Positions 1-11,959 of a stretch of DNA of 64,000 bases are shown here, piece after piece. Source of the DNA: Primula veris (lineage: Eukaryota > Streptophyta > Magnoliopsida > Ericales > Primulaceae); contig OY821745.1 of assembly GCA_963682055.1 (NCBI GenBank), forward strand, positions 16,065,501 through 16,129,500, read 5' to 3'. The position numbers and the translations under genes were made by a program. The notes below the pieces were generated by a model. The model ran no database searches, had not been told where the DNA came from, and was given only the letters and a program-made list of their open reading frames with translations. Position 1 is the stretch's first letter. Each line of letters begins with the position of its first letter.

Positions 1-1870
1 GCACTTAGTGATAAGTAAGTGCATAGACTCCCTCAAGTTGAACTAAATGCCAGACGCATTTAATGACTTTATGAGATGTCACGAGATCATTTATACCTAC
101 TGCAAAATGTTTGCAAGGATAGACGTCCCTGTCGGACGCCGTGTTCCTGTCGTAACACGTTGCTTTGGCCGAACCCGCCAAGCAAAGGACGCTGCCGTCG
201 GCCGTCAGTCTGTCATCCTTCCCAAGATATGAGGAAGTTGACCTGTTCTTAATTCGTTCAGCCCCAGAGGTGGTGAACTGAAACTCGTTTGTCGCACGAG
301 ATTATAAAGGATCAAGGAGATGTGTGATTTCCTCCTCATCCTAAGAATCTCGAAATATCTGTCGATCATGATATCTTAGACGATATTGAAGCGAAACGAG
401 ACTGTCATTGATTACTTGTCATATATTCGGTGACGACTGATAATATGAACAAATTATGACAGGGAACCATGTACCGTTGCCTGAAGTCAACGTAGAATAG
501 ACTGGACTAATGGAAACTTGCAATCCAAGTAGACTTCTTAGCGAAAGTGTGTTCGGACCTGTAGCTCCAACACCACCAATGTTAAACGAGTTCGTTTATT
601 TGGTTATTCGTAAGGAAAAGTGATGAGAATAATGAGATTGTAGAATACTCGCCTAGTAGCGCAAGGCTTCTCTCACACCTTGGAATTGATTACGAGATGG
701 TTGATTTCCTCGTAACGGACAATATAACAGTCCCCTACTTTACCAGTTTAGTAGTTTCCGAAAAACTGAGTATGCAGCCATTTGATTATGGTCACTGTTT
801 TATCTCTATGAGAATTTAGACAAAGAGATATAAATGAAGGTCCCTGTGTGACTTCATGTGCTTAAATCAAGTAGTTCCTGACCACGGAACACGATCTTAA
901 TTGACTGAGACGTTCACTATATGGATTAATATAATCCGAGCGGATGTGGTATACCGCCTAAGTGAGTACTTGATTAGCTTGGGATACTTGAACAAGTATT
1001 ATGCCCTTGCGTGTTTTATTACGCGATCCATTTTTGGATTTGCCTTCGAGATGAAGGATCTTGAGAAGACACGGTAGTGACTCGGCCTGATGATCAAGTC
1101 CCGTAAAGATTGAATCTAAGTCCATGATTCAGACTACACCCAGAAGGTGTTATGAAGTTTTAGTCATCATGACGCTAAGTCGTCAGATTCTCCCATGATC
1201 GTTCGATCACTAGACGTTGATATAGACAAAGTCCGTCCCTGATGTGACGATGAAAAGATATTGAACCATGATGTTCATATCTAACTACAATAAACGCATT
1301 ATTGTACTTGGTCTAATGTGCTAGGACGAACATCTCGTCTGCTGTGAATGGTATAGCTCGACACAGCATCGCGCTAACACGCTGCCATCGAAATGGCATA
1401 AAAGACAGTTTCCCATTACCTTAAGGTAACTGTGGATGAGGGCTTGTCTTATCCCATTTGCGTCATCGAGTGTACCTACCCCCTTCGGTACTCTAACGCA
1501 CCCCTTTTTCGGTTATACCGATGTCGGTCACTTATCAGACCCGCATAAGGGATATTTCTAACATGGTCTGTCTTTACCATTAGGAATAAGGCAATATCTT
1601 GGAGGTCTTGGAATGACTCCAAACGAATCACTCTGATCTACTCGTGCTCTATGAGACGACTATAGAGTGTATATGGCTTCGAGCTCGTATTAGCCATATT
1701 TGAATTACATATGCTCTGTCTCACGATACAGATAAAACACTTGTCATAGAAGACAACTTGTTGTTATCGATCAAGAGAGACATGACTACATTATGCTATT
1801 TAGCATTTATCGTCGAAATAAATCTTCACATATGAAGTTTAAGAGCATCCTGTCGAATGCTCGTTTTATT
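1..1870 (+). pseudogene. Ty1/copia pol remnant (integrase end, RT, RNase H)
   Basis: The window opens inside a decayed copia polyprotein. Read across frames, recognisable stretches follow copia order: the post-integrase linker (47-232, with MPDAFNDF and ARIDVPVGR), the RT start (about 595-770, with FVRKSDENNEIV and SEKLSM), a middle RT part near 955-1020 (SEYLISLGY), the ARHSIALTRCHRNG segment of the RT/RNase H connection near 1360-1400, and RNase H near 1600-1690 (ECIWLR). Stops and frameshifts break it every few dozen codons and the catalytic RT motif is not readable. The same damage is largely shared with the inverted copy at 13850-14002 and 27039-28640, so both derive from an already damaged ancestor. 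The family is clear; no function is expected. Confidence 0.8.
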
Positions 1871-1879
1871 TCACGTTAT

Positions 1880-2593
1880 ATTTTCTTGCATACAGTCGTG
1901 TGCAAGTAAATGAGGCATCAAGTCGAATGCTCGTACTCTTTCTTGGAATATGAAATCTTTGCACCCAGTCGTGTGCAAGTGAGGGGGAGCATCCAGGTGA
2001 ATGCTTATTGCACTAATTACTACTTAGTCGAAATCCTCGCACCCTGTCGTGTGCTGAGGGGGAGCATCCAGTCGCATGCTCGTGTACTCTTTTTGTCCTT
2101 AGACCAAGTTTTTTTTTTCCACTGGGTTTTCCTTGGCAAGGTTTTTAGCGAGACACGTTCCCATTATATCTCACTTAAGATTGCCGAAATTAGGGGGAGT
2201 ATCCTGTTGTATACTTTTTACCACCGTTTACTCTTTTGTCCTTCGACTAGAGGTTTTTCCCACTGAGTTTACTCTAGCAAGGTTTTGATGAGGCACCTGT
2301 TTTGTGGTTGATCCCCTGCTACTACTACCACTGTTGCACTCTTTTTCCTTCGATCAGAGATTTTTCCATTGGGTTTGCTCTGCCAAGGTTTTGATGAGGC
2401 ACACTGTTTTGTGGTTAGTTAATTACATAGAATTTCGGCCTATATCATTCGGCTACACAGTTTCTCCTCGATACCGGTTTTGTCCCACACTGAGTTTTCC
2501 GTCCCTAAGGTTTTTATGTGTTTAGCACTGCGAATGAATTCGACTCAGATCGACTGCATGAAGACGAAGAATTCAAGACGTCCAAAGGGGGAG
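1880..2593 (+). repeat. Copia 3' untranslated region with repeated blocks and polypurine tract
   Basis: Downstream of the copia pol remnant lie degenerate repeats. One motif reads GGGGGAGCATCCAGTCG-like and recurs near 1910, 1983 and 2053. A second, longer block (CCTTCGA, then TTTTTCCCACTGGGTTT-like, then GGCAAGGTTTTGATGAGGCAC) recurs near 2095, 2238 and 2340. It ends in the purine tract AAAGGGGGAG (2584-2593) directly before the LTR, the expected position of the plus-strand primer. Open frames at 1910-2266 and 2304-2525 are by-products of the repeats. Confidence 0.65.
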
Positions 2594-2797
2594 TGTTGTA
2601 GGATATTATTGGACTATTGGACTTGTACTTTATGGGCCTAAGTGGGCTTGTAACCCTACCCCTCTATCTATATAAAGAGGATAGAGGTCTTGTATTTGAT
2701 ACACATTCTGATTAATAAAGACCTACTGTTTCCTCTCTCTATGTTCTCTCTATGTCTCCTATATAATATATATACGGAGCTAATAAAACTCACAACA
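2594..2797 (+). repeat. 3' LTR of copia element E
   Basis: A 204 bp LTR starts TGTTGTAGGATATT and ends CTCACAACA, bounded by TG and CA. It contains a TATA-like segment (CTATATAAAGAGG, about 2670-2682) and follows a polypurine tract. Reverse complements of the same family occur at 34123-34328 and, truncated, at 13758-13850. The 5' LTR lies outside the window. Confidence 0.8.
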
Positions 2798-4035
2798 CAG
2801 TATTTATTCTAGTCAAATAAGTCTAAGTCTTATAATATGAGAAGCAGGTCACCACCACGATAAAACTTTAGAAATAATTTCATATGAATTGGGCAAATTC
2901 ACAAAATAGTAGTTTGCTTATATGGCTCTCCAAAGGCCTTGTTACACTTAACAACTTTTCTTTTATATGACACCAATTATTTTTTAAGGAGTAGATTAAC
3001 TAATAATACTAGATTTGTAAAAGTAATTTAACCCCCTCTAACAAATGTCTATCACTAGTGCACTATTGAGTGCATTGTAGTTACTCTTAACATCCTGTAC
3101 TTTATCCTGGCTGGCTATCTGAGGGAATATTATGTATATTTTGGTGCATGAATTTAAAAACTCTACACACGGAGATGGTCCCCAATTTAGACTCAAAACG
3201 GAGTACATGTGTCAATTCATCATCAAAGACGTTGACCTGACTCAACTAATTGCCTTTCTAATCTCAGAGTATTTAATATCTTCCCAACTGTAAAATGAAT
3301 ATTCGAATTTTGCAATAGAATCTGTAGGCAAAGTTACCACATTTCTTAAAACATGTGATTATAAAAAAGGGATCCACAAATGCAATGGTTTTATATTCTT
3401 TTTGCTGTTAAAATCAATGTCGGCCATGGTTTCTGGTTAGTAGCTTATTTTATGTGGCTTGAAAAAAATTAGAGTTAAATCAAAAAATGCAGACAAAAAA
3501 GGTCCACGAAGTAATGCCATTATGCAAGCTCAAAATTTGAACGCAAACTTTTCTTTGTTTAGGCAGTTTACTTTTGAACTTTCCAACTAAATCATTCGTT
3601 TGCCACCACGGTTAACTACAAAATGAACTATTTTGAAGTTTGAACACGGTTTTATCCATCACTATTTTAATTAACTAGAAGTATGAGGGCATCAAATAGG
3701 GACGAAGCGAGGAACTTAAAACGGGGGTGCCGAATTTCAATAAAAACTAGCGTTAACTGAAATCATAAGTTATAAGGGGTGCTAGATTATCATTTTTAGC
3801 AAAATTTAGAAAAAATACCTGATAAAAAATGAAAAAAAACTCAATAGCAATGATAGTGTTTAGAAACCCTCATTTTTTTTTATTTCTAGATACAAAATGA
3901 AGCAAGTGATGTAAGTATTAGTGGAAGTGGAGCGCGTGACTCAAAAGTTTCTTGAGTTACTCTTACACAAATAGTTTGTGGCCATTGGATCTCATTTGAG
4001 AACATCTATGGTCCATGTAAAACTCGCGTCCACCT
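2798..4035. other. AT-rich intergenic DNA without recognisable genes
   Basis: No coding region is supported. Near 3700-3760 the sequence GGGACGAAGCGAGGAACTT followed by a G-run and TGCCG resembles the end of a small DNA transposon, but I found no matching second end. The rest is AT-rich unique-looking sequence. Confidence 0.4.
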
Positions 4036-4165
4036 GGGTCACAGATTATGCTTTTATGTATAGTTTGAAAAACTATCTTTGTTTTACCGTTGATCCTTAA
4101 TAAAAAAATTAAAGGCTCTGATTAACTTAGTTTTAAAACATTAGAAAAAAAGAAATAACAAATCT
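4036..4165 (+). repeat. Left terminal inverted repeat of MULE
   Basis: Reads GGGTCACAGATTATG, then a TATGTATAGTTTGAAAAACT segment and a GATCCTTAATAAAAAAATT segment, and matches the reverse complement of 10785-10911 with scattered differences. Homology stops at the GGGTCAC end on both sides, which defines the element edge. Confidence 0.7.
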
Positions 4166-7100
4166 TCAAATAAGAAAGCAGACAAATAATTTCTCAAAAA
4201 AAAAAAAACAGAAAAAGGCCACAAAAACCTATACCATCGAGCAATCGTCACAACGCATCTCCATATCAGATTTTTGCTTCTCCAACTAAACCCTCAAATG
4301 CACATACAATAATACCGAAGAAAGCGTAAAAAAACAAAAAGAAAGAACCACTAGAGAGAATTTTTAGTTTATTTTTCATTTGTGTCCCAACAATTGATTC
4401 ATCTATATTTTCTTCTTTGTTCATAGTCTTTCTCTACTTATACAATTTTTTTAGTCATAGTTTACTTCCATGCATTCCAAGTGTTTGAGGAAATGCAAAT
4501 ATGAACGATTTTTTTTTCCTTTTAAGGTTAAGTGGGTTGCTTATTGATAAGCCCTTGTGTTGATGTAGCAACGACTCGTGATCATTCAATTGAAATGTAG
4601 TGCTTTATTTTGTATGAAGTATTGGACACATATTGCTTATCTATATTTTGTAATTACTGTTTTTAGCATTTTATATCGGTTGATCTCGTGAATGAAATCC
4701 AAAATTCTGGAAAAAGTGTGAATGCAAATTTGGAATTGATTGTAAATGCTCATGATTCAAATTGTGATTGGCTTTATAGGCTCGACTGTTATGAAACAAC
4801 TTATGAAATTGAATTAAAAAAAGTTGCAGTTTACTTAAAACTCAATAAGGCAACAACGGAAAAAAAAAAATGGCAGTATTTGAGCTAATGCCGTAGCGAG
4901 CTACATTTTTAATCTTTAGATGCATATCAAGTGTTCGAGGAAATGCCTCAATGAGCTATTTTTTTCTTTTTTTTTGAGGTGAATGCCACGAGTTCCTTTT
5001 GTAGCTTCCAAATAATCGGCATTTCCTCGAAGCAAACTATATTTTACCAAAAACTCAAAACTCGGTGAGCTAGAAAGTCGCAGTTCACTCATATGACATA
5101 GAGGAATAAACTATGTCAGAGTTCAACATGCTTTTTAACCCAACTGAAATAAAACTGCATCAATATATAAGCGACATAGAGAAATAAAATTTTACAGTAA
5201 CTACATTCAAATATCTGCAATTGTACATGATAAATTTTCCTTACCATACATTTTCAAATTAAAAGCAAAAGCCACCAAATATGCTACAAATATAGTTAAC
5301 AAAAAGATCTTTTAGTCATCCAACCATCTTTCTTCAAAAAATATTCAAAATTCTGCAATCACAGTCTTTTTTCAACCACATCTACCCGAGTCCAAGACCT
5401 GAAAGAAAATACGAAATTAGACAAAAAATTTCAAATGAATAATTTTAATTTAGAAAAATTAATTTGTAAATTTGATTTACATAAACAGTATTCGGATGCT
5501 ACATTTTTAAACATAGGTCAATTTCATTATCTTTGTCACGGGTTGCTGTTTTTTTCTTCTTAGTGCTACACCCTTTCGATCTTCCCATAGAAGCTTTTTC
5601 TCGTTTCTTTCTACCATATTTGTTACCTTCTATTGGTTTCAAACCGGTCACTTTGTTATCAATAGACTCATCTGCCACACCATCGACATTAATTTCCTGC
5701 ATCTCATTCTTATCAATGAAATCATCTTCGGCGGCTATAAGTTTCATAATACGATGAACATAAACATGTTTTCCTTTAGTCCGATATGCTAGACGGCTAA
5801 AATTTGACATCAACATTACAACATTTTTAGCATCCAACTGTTCAGGTACATGAGAGTCAATGTTCGCGAATCCACTCATAGCATTTTTTGTCCATCTCTT
5901 TTTTATATATCTATCAGGAATCACACAAATACCACGAACATCAAATACCCTTAAAACATGCACACATAAGTATCCATATCTCTCAAACATACAACAATCA
6001 CATGAAATAGTTACCAATGTAGGATCATATGTAATTTTATATATCTGATTACCGTCGGACGCATTCCTAACATGTGGCCTGTGAACAATTTTCATCTCAT
6101 CCAAGAAAACATTATTCATCCTATCAAACTGCTTACTAAATCGAAGAAACAAACGTGGTGTATAAACTTGGGTGACATGTTTTAGTATTTTAGAACTCGC
6201 TATTGGTATATGTGAAGTCATTTTTCCTTTCTCGCTCTCTAACTACATCTAAAAAATAGTCAAACCACTTGAAAACTTCTTCATAGTTATACCAATCTCC
6301 AACTCTCTTTTAAGTCTTCCATTCACACTTTGAACTAACTGAGTGCTACGTACTCCCGCACTAAATATATCCATTCTATATGCAACACTCCAATATTTTT
6401 GATGCCATAAAGCCCAATCAACCATTTATTACCCATCAGGTTGTATTTTTTTGTCATGTTTTTCCACATATGCTCAAATTTCCGCACTTCACAACTCTCG
6501 TACATGCATTCTTTGAGCTCTTTCACAAAAAAATTCCAATTTTTTTACAACACTCTTTGCAGTTTCTTTGTTGCATTTTGAATTATATGTCAACTACATA
6601 AACAATGTCGCACATTAGGCATTACCACTTTTAAAATATTTTTCATCGCGACGTCTTGGTCAGTAAAGATCACTGTAGGGATTTTTCCACCATGACAATC
6701 AAGAAATACTTTAAAAGCCCACGCGAATGAAGGTATTTTTTTGCTAAATAATAAATATCCAAAAAATACCACGCATTGTCTATGGTTATTAAAGCCTATA
6801 AAAATTCCTAAAGGTCGTGATGCCTTAGTTCCAAATGTCATGTCAAACATAACGACATCCCCAAATACCTCGTAGTCAACAATCATTCGAGCATCGGCCC
6901 AAAATATATTAGTAAGTTTTCCTTTATTATCGTATTCATAGTCATGAAATGAGGGAAATATTTTCTTTTTCTGTCGAAAATACTCTAAAATAGTAGAGGC
7001 TTCTCCCAATCTAAATTTTTTTTGTCTACGCAAATATGATTTAATATCCTCTGAAAGAAAACCGACATTTGTTGATCACTAGCTAGTATACTCATGTATC

Positions 7101-7472
7101 TATGTGTAGTTTTGGGACCTAAATCCACAGTTGATGTAACATTAATGGCCATATCTTGAACATCGTTAATGTGTCAACGTGATTTGAAATACTGCGTTGT
7201 AAGCCGGTACTGCAAAGGATGATTATGATCCTTAATAAATGTGGTTACTTTAAATTTACTCGTATGCTTGATTAATCTAATTCTCATAATACACAGGCAG
7301 CCACATCTTGTTTCAGAATGCTTTTTGGAAACAATCATTCGCTCGTCCTTTTGTTTTTTTCATTCCTTAGTATATGAATAGTCTCTACTATTTATAACTT
7401 GAATTTTTCCTTTACTCTTTTGGGTAGAACGAATTTTTGTGTCAAATCTCGTAACACGTCCATACTTATTCC

Positions 7473-9983
7473 TGTCACGCCCCAGATTTGTATTAAGCCG
7501 AGTTGTGAATATAAATTAAATGAGTTTTAAATAAAAATGCAATAAACAAGATTTCAATCAATTAAATTTATAATTACAGGACCAGATAGCTAAATGAGTT
7601 ATGCCGATTATCACATTTGGTAGATCTATTGGCCTAAGGGTAGCCAATGATCTCCATATATGATAATATAAGAAAAGAGTTCAAATGAAAACTATAAAAT
7701 TCGACATGACCTTTGCGTTTCTATTTGTTTCCATAAAAATAAAGCTGCTTATATAACCATTCAACTGCAAATGTTGTCAATGCGATTTCAAAAAACAAGA
7801 CAATAATAAAAATATCATCATTACATAGCTTGCTATCCACCAGATACAAATACAATATAAATGATTGGTTTAAAATGAGACATGTCTAAAATAAATAATC
7901 TAACGTGCACGCAGTTAAGGGTGTGTATATTTTTATACCAATCTCGCAAGCAGACAACTCTAAGAGTCTTCATGATTGGACCTGTACATCGATAAAAAAC
8001 AAAATGTACAGAAAAAGTAAAGGAGGTAATAAAACAATCTTTGCTTTAAATAAATGGGCACACACACAACCTAGCAGTTACATCTCAACCAATATAATAA
8101 ACACACATTATAACCAAATACAGACAATGTCTTACGCCGACAAGCAATTAATAAAATCACTTAAATTACCGAATCAAAACAATAATAAATACAATCATTA
8201 ATCACTTCTCAAAGTCATCACAACTCATTCACGAGACTAACACATAAGATATTTAAAACACACAACACGCACACTTGGCCAACACACACTTTATCAACAC
8301 ACTTTGGACCGATCCCCTGCGTCACAGGACCTCTTTGTGCAATGAGACCCTCACCAACTTAGATGGAGTACCGCGCCTAATTGGGGCCGCTTTCAGAGCG
8401 AGTTAATCTCAAGTTAACCATATTCCTCTTGCGCAAGTTACAGCTATAGAAACCCCATCTATAGCCCGATGTAGAAACCCCCTCTACAGTATACACACAA
8501 CTCATCGTAGGTACCTCATCTACGATACACACACATCTTACTTTATTCAAAAAAAGTAGATAAATGTGAATAAATTAATCACAACATAACACTTCCATGT
8601 CAACACATCCAAGTTAACACCTTATATTTCCAATCCAATTCAATAACGAATATCATTACAGATCAACACCTTACCAACAAAACAAATGGTCACAATCATA
8701 ATAAGATACATTCGGTACACAAGCACAATAATATTTTACTTTTGAAGATCAAATCAATTTTATCAAATAACACAATTGCCAAACCAATTTGTCACTTATC
8801 AAACATTCGACACATAACATATTAGCGGTACTAACTTAGTCGAGCAATTAAAATATTAGAGGAATAATCACACAAGTCAAACAATTAAAAGAATTAAGCC
8901 ACTTAAAGTTTAGATTGGTTTCTTCCCCCTTACCGAAACAAATGAGAGCTCATTTGTAAACCGCCAAACGGAGCTGAAAACCCACTGAACGACAATAGCA
9001 AATCTTAATAGCATATTTGTGATCCTCAAACAGTCCCCTAAATGTAATTAAAATGAGACACAGATCAATTTAAATGCTCAATTTTCGGATTAGGCTTAAC
9101 CATAGAATTTTGATGTTTCATAAAACTACAAATTAAAGTAAACAATTTACACAGTTAGATAGATCTCGAAAATTAGGTTAATAAAACTTATTTGATTGTC
9201 GAAAACGGATACCCGATGACCTCGTAATCACCCATGAAATCCGCAGCCTTAAAACGTGAAAACCACCCACTACCACCACCTACCACCGCGGCCTGACCAG
9301 ACTGGTCTCCGGCCTGAACATCGGAGTTCTGGTCTCTCTTTTATATCTCTCTCTCTATTCGTATGTATCTGTATATATATGTACATCGTATGTTTATGCA
9401 TGTATTGGTGTGTGTATACTCTGGATGTATCTATACTATTAGTTCATGTGAGGAGGCCTTATGAATCCTTGAAATAATTATTTACAAAAACGTTCTATTA
9501 ATTTATAAAATTACAAAATAGAAGGAAACATCTTTTACACGGTAATTAAAAGAAAAATAACCGCCATCTAATTATTAACTTCCATTTTAAATGTATCTTC
9601 TCATAAATTATAAGTGCATGCTACCATTAAATTCCCCCCTCTCTCAACCATAATTGTCCCTCATTTCATCGAAGATTCTAGCATAACGGGTTACATATTT
9701 TTTTTTTGGATTCACACCCATCGAGTGGGCAGATCCACTAGTGTATATATATATATACATACATATAGATATGTTAATCAGGTTTTAGTTTTTAGTTTTA
9801 ATTTAATTACCACTTAAATCCACATACTTATTATATAATACAAAACATACTCAAAGTATTGTACACTCTCTAACTAATATCACATAAATATATCTCACAC
9901 AATTACATATGCTCACGATATATTTATATCATTATTTAATTCATTCATTCATTAATAACCTCATAAATTTCCGAGTCGTTACA
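7473..9983. mobile_element. Solo LTR of a long-LTR retrotransposon (probably chromovirus)
   Basis: Sequence from TGTCACGCCCC to GAGTCGTTACA, 2511 bp, is flanked by a perfect 5 bp duplication ATTCC (7468-7472 and 9984-9988). TG...CA ends, 5 bp duplication, length and lack of coding potential fit a solo LTR left by unequal recombination. The TGTCACGCCCC start and 2.5 kb length suggest the Tekay/Del chromovirus group; that lineage call is inference. It interrupts the FAR1 domain codons of the MULE gene. Orientation is taken as + from TG to CA but is not proven by internal sequence. Confidence 0.75.
8443..8526. repeat. Three consecutive hairpins with 9-nt loops inside the solo LTR
   Basis: Three inverted repeats follow each other. 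GCTATAG/CTATAGC (8443-8449, 8459-8465) has loop AAACCCCAT. TGTAG/CTACA (8470-8474, 8484-8488) has loop AAACCCCCT. ATCGTAG/CTACGAT (8504-8510, 8520-8526) has loop GTACCTCAT. All loops are 9 nt, two are almost identical, while the stem sequences differ but still pair. Confidence 0.6.
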
Positions 9984-10784
9984 ATTCCAATAAGCAAACG
10001 TGACTTGCTTCAAGCGATCAAAAACCATACCAACACGGGGTTCACAAATAAAATTAGCTTCAGACTCGTCCTCGACCGAGACGGAATCTTTATTTATGTT
10101 ACAAATATCATCTATTGGGTGCCCACTATCATTTCCTTGCATTGTATCATCTCCAATATGATCGTCTTGTGGCAATTCATTCAAATCCATATTAATCTTG
10201 TGAAATCATGTCAAAGTTGTGTTAAAATTATGATGATTTGTATTTAGTGACAGATATCAACGGGTGATCACATATAATTCATCAAATTTTACAGTTGTGT
10301 TACATTAAAAAAAACTCTCAAGTTTTAAGCTCAAAAACGTTTAATGATTTAACCAAATAAAAAAAGTTTTAAAATTAATATGTTTTACAAGGAGGTTACC
10401 AACATTTATAAGTTTCTCATAAATCGACCAATCTAATACTTGCTAACTAGACAATTAGGTCAACGATCAAATAACTATTTGATATCAAAGGCAGCTATTT
10501 CATGTCAAATAGATTGCTTAAAATGCAAATAAAATATAAAAACCAATAAAAATTATACATGTACCAAAACGGAAAGTAAGTGGATTTAAATTGGTTGTTC
10601 TCTCTATTATATTTCCTTGTCAATTGCACTGATAGAGAGGTTTAGAAGATCGAATTGATATGTAGAGACATGGAGTAAAAGAGTTTATGAAGCTGCATTA
10701 GTTTGGTAAAAATAGTAAAAGATTGGAACATTTTTTTACCAATTTCTGCCAAAGTGATTTGCTCCATCCTTTTTATTAGAGTAA

Positions 10785-10911
10785 TTTCTTTCTTTTTTTC
10801 TAATGTTTTAAAATTAAGTTAAACACGTACCTTTACTTTTTTTTATGAAGGATCCAAAGGTAAAAGATGAATAGTTTTTCAAACTATACATAAAAATACA
10901 ATATGTGACCC
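10785..10911 (-). repeat. Right terminal inverted repeat of MULE
   Basis: Reverse complement of the left repeat. It includes AGTTTTTCAAACTATACATA and ends TGTGACCC. It lies upstream of the transposase start, where MULE promoters usually sit. Confidence 0.7.
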
Positions 10912-11037
10912 CTTCCCTTGCCTATACATAAATGGCACAATTCATGGTTTCAGCGACTATTTTTGGCACTTTGCCTGCCACTGAAAGTTAAATGATTGGA
11001 CATTAAAACTATTTAAAGAGATCATGTGGAGTAAAAG

Positions 11038-11656
11038 GGGTCACTGACTGTGTTTTTTCCATAGTTAGGATGAATGGGTTTTAATCTCAGCCTTTAGATT
11101 TTTTAGAATTCATCCAATAGCTTCAATTAAAAATATAAACATTAAAATGATTTTTTTTCTTTTGCTGGAGCTCTCTCCCTCTCCTTGCTTGCCGATCAAC
11201 TTCTTTCCCAATCCCGTCTACTAAATCTCCCACTACCAATTCCACCTTATTTTTCTTTCTTACTTAACTTTTGAACAAAATAAAAGTAAATATAAAAGTT
11301 TCCACCTGGAAAGAAAACATCCAAGAAAAACAGTCAACAAAGTTTTAAATGTTTGGTATACTTAATTTCTAAACTGTGATCGAAAAGAATTGGGAGATTT
11401 GAGGATTTCTCTTATAGTATTGGAGTATTAGATTGGAAAAAATGGATAGATGAATATGGATTGAGTTAAAATTGAAAAAAAGAATATAAATTAGAAAAGT
11501 GGGAGCAGTTATTTGAGAATTTGGGTAGTAAATTATTCTATGTTTTGTGATTTCAAACTCATGTTTTAATCTCATCCATTGACTTGAGATAAATCTAATC
11601 TTATGGTTGAATTAAACCCGGTCATCCTAACTGTGGAAAAAGCATAGCCAAGGCCC
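11038..11656. mobile_element. Small non-autonomous MULE-like inverted-repeat element
   Basis: The left end reads GGGTCACTGACTGTG followed by TTTTTTCCATAGTTAGGATG; the right end, reverse-complemented, reads GGGCCTTGGCTATG followed by CTTTTTCCACAGTTAGGATG. The similarity extends for about 50 bp on each side. No transposase is present. The flanking 9-mers do not match clearly. The GGG ends and repeat length suggest a deleted MULE. Confidence 0.55.
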
Positions 11657-11663
11657 ATATAGA

Positions 11664-11803
11664 GGAAGCAGAGTACCTGACTCTGAGTCAGGATTCCTTT
11701 GCTTCACACAGTCATTGGATCTGTTACGGTATTAATAAAATAACATATCAAATGGCTGTGAAAAATAGGGTAACACTGACTCAGAGTCAGGTACTCTGCT
11801 TCC
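11664..11803. mobile_element. 140 bp MITE with perfect 27 bp terminal inverted repeats
   Basis: The arm at 11664-11690 (GGAAGCAGAGTACCTGACTC, then TGAGTCA) is the exact reverse complement of 11777-11803. Each arm ends internally in the palindrome TGACTCTGAGTCA. The 8-mers outside (CATATAGA, CGTGTGGA) differ only by A/G changes, weakly suggesting an 8 bp hAT-type target duplication. The interior is AT-rich and noncoding. Confidence 0.6.
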
Positions 11804-11959
11804 CGTGTGGAAGCTCGAGATAAAGACACAAATAGCTTATAAAGAGTTTATAGTTTGATGAAAAATCTGATCCTTATTATGTTTATTGAATTACACAAAT
11901 TCTTTTACAATATTTCCTCCGTCCACTATAATAATATATATAATTTGATATCTGGATAT

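Larger units (their letters stand above)
5499..10190 (-). pseudogene. FAR1-type MULE transposase, broken
   Basis: Domains run in family order on the - strand. Start ATG at 10190; the FAR1 DNA-binding domain begins in EPRVGMVFDRLKQVTFAYWN (about 10040-9985) and resumes beyond the inserted LTR at 7467-7034, including TRCGCLCIM and KDHNHPLQ. The MULE transposase domain is at 7033-6590 (NIFWADARM, FDMTFGT, FTDQDVAMKN), its continuation at 6526-6335 (KYNLMGNKWLIGLYGI), and a SWIM zinc finger at 6221-5499 (C-x-C then C-x-H in ISCDCCMFERYGYLCVHVL). The two transposase aspartates FDM and TDQD are visible. Damage: the LTR insertion, several stops in the FAR1 part, stops just after HCLCS, and a frame change near 6230-6340. 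Such proteins are related to the domesticated FHY3/FAR1 regulators, but the TIR context marks this one as a transposon gene. Confidence 0.82.
4036..10911 (-). mobile_element. MULE (Mutator-like) DNA transposon, FAR1-type
   Basis: The boundaries are inverted terminal repeats of about 125-130 bp (4036-4165 and 10785-10911) that start GGGTCACA inward from each end. Between them on the - strand are the pieces of one FAR1/MULE transposase gene. A 2511 bp solo LTR plus its 5 bp duplication interrupts the element, so the original MULE was about 4.4 kb. The 9 bp flanks (4027-4035 and 10912-10920) match only partly, so the target duplication has decayed or the ends are a few bases off. The broken transposase makes it immobile unless helped in trans. 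Confidence 0.7.

Noticed and set aside
1910..2525. Two open frames after the copia remnant
   Set aside because: They lie in repeated 3' UTR sequence, have no family resemblance and cross the repeat units.
3700..3760. hAT-like terminal sequence
   Set aside because: No second terminus or target duplication could be found, so no element is claimed.
4688..4888. 66-codon frame inside the MULE
   Set aside because: Low-complexity, no recognised domain, no conserved context; not enough to call a gene.
9909..10247. 112-codon frame on the + strand
   Set aside because: Crosses the boundary between solo LTR and MULE gene; a shadow of the FAR1 N-terminus on the other strand.
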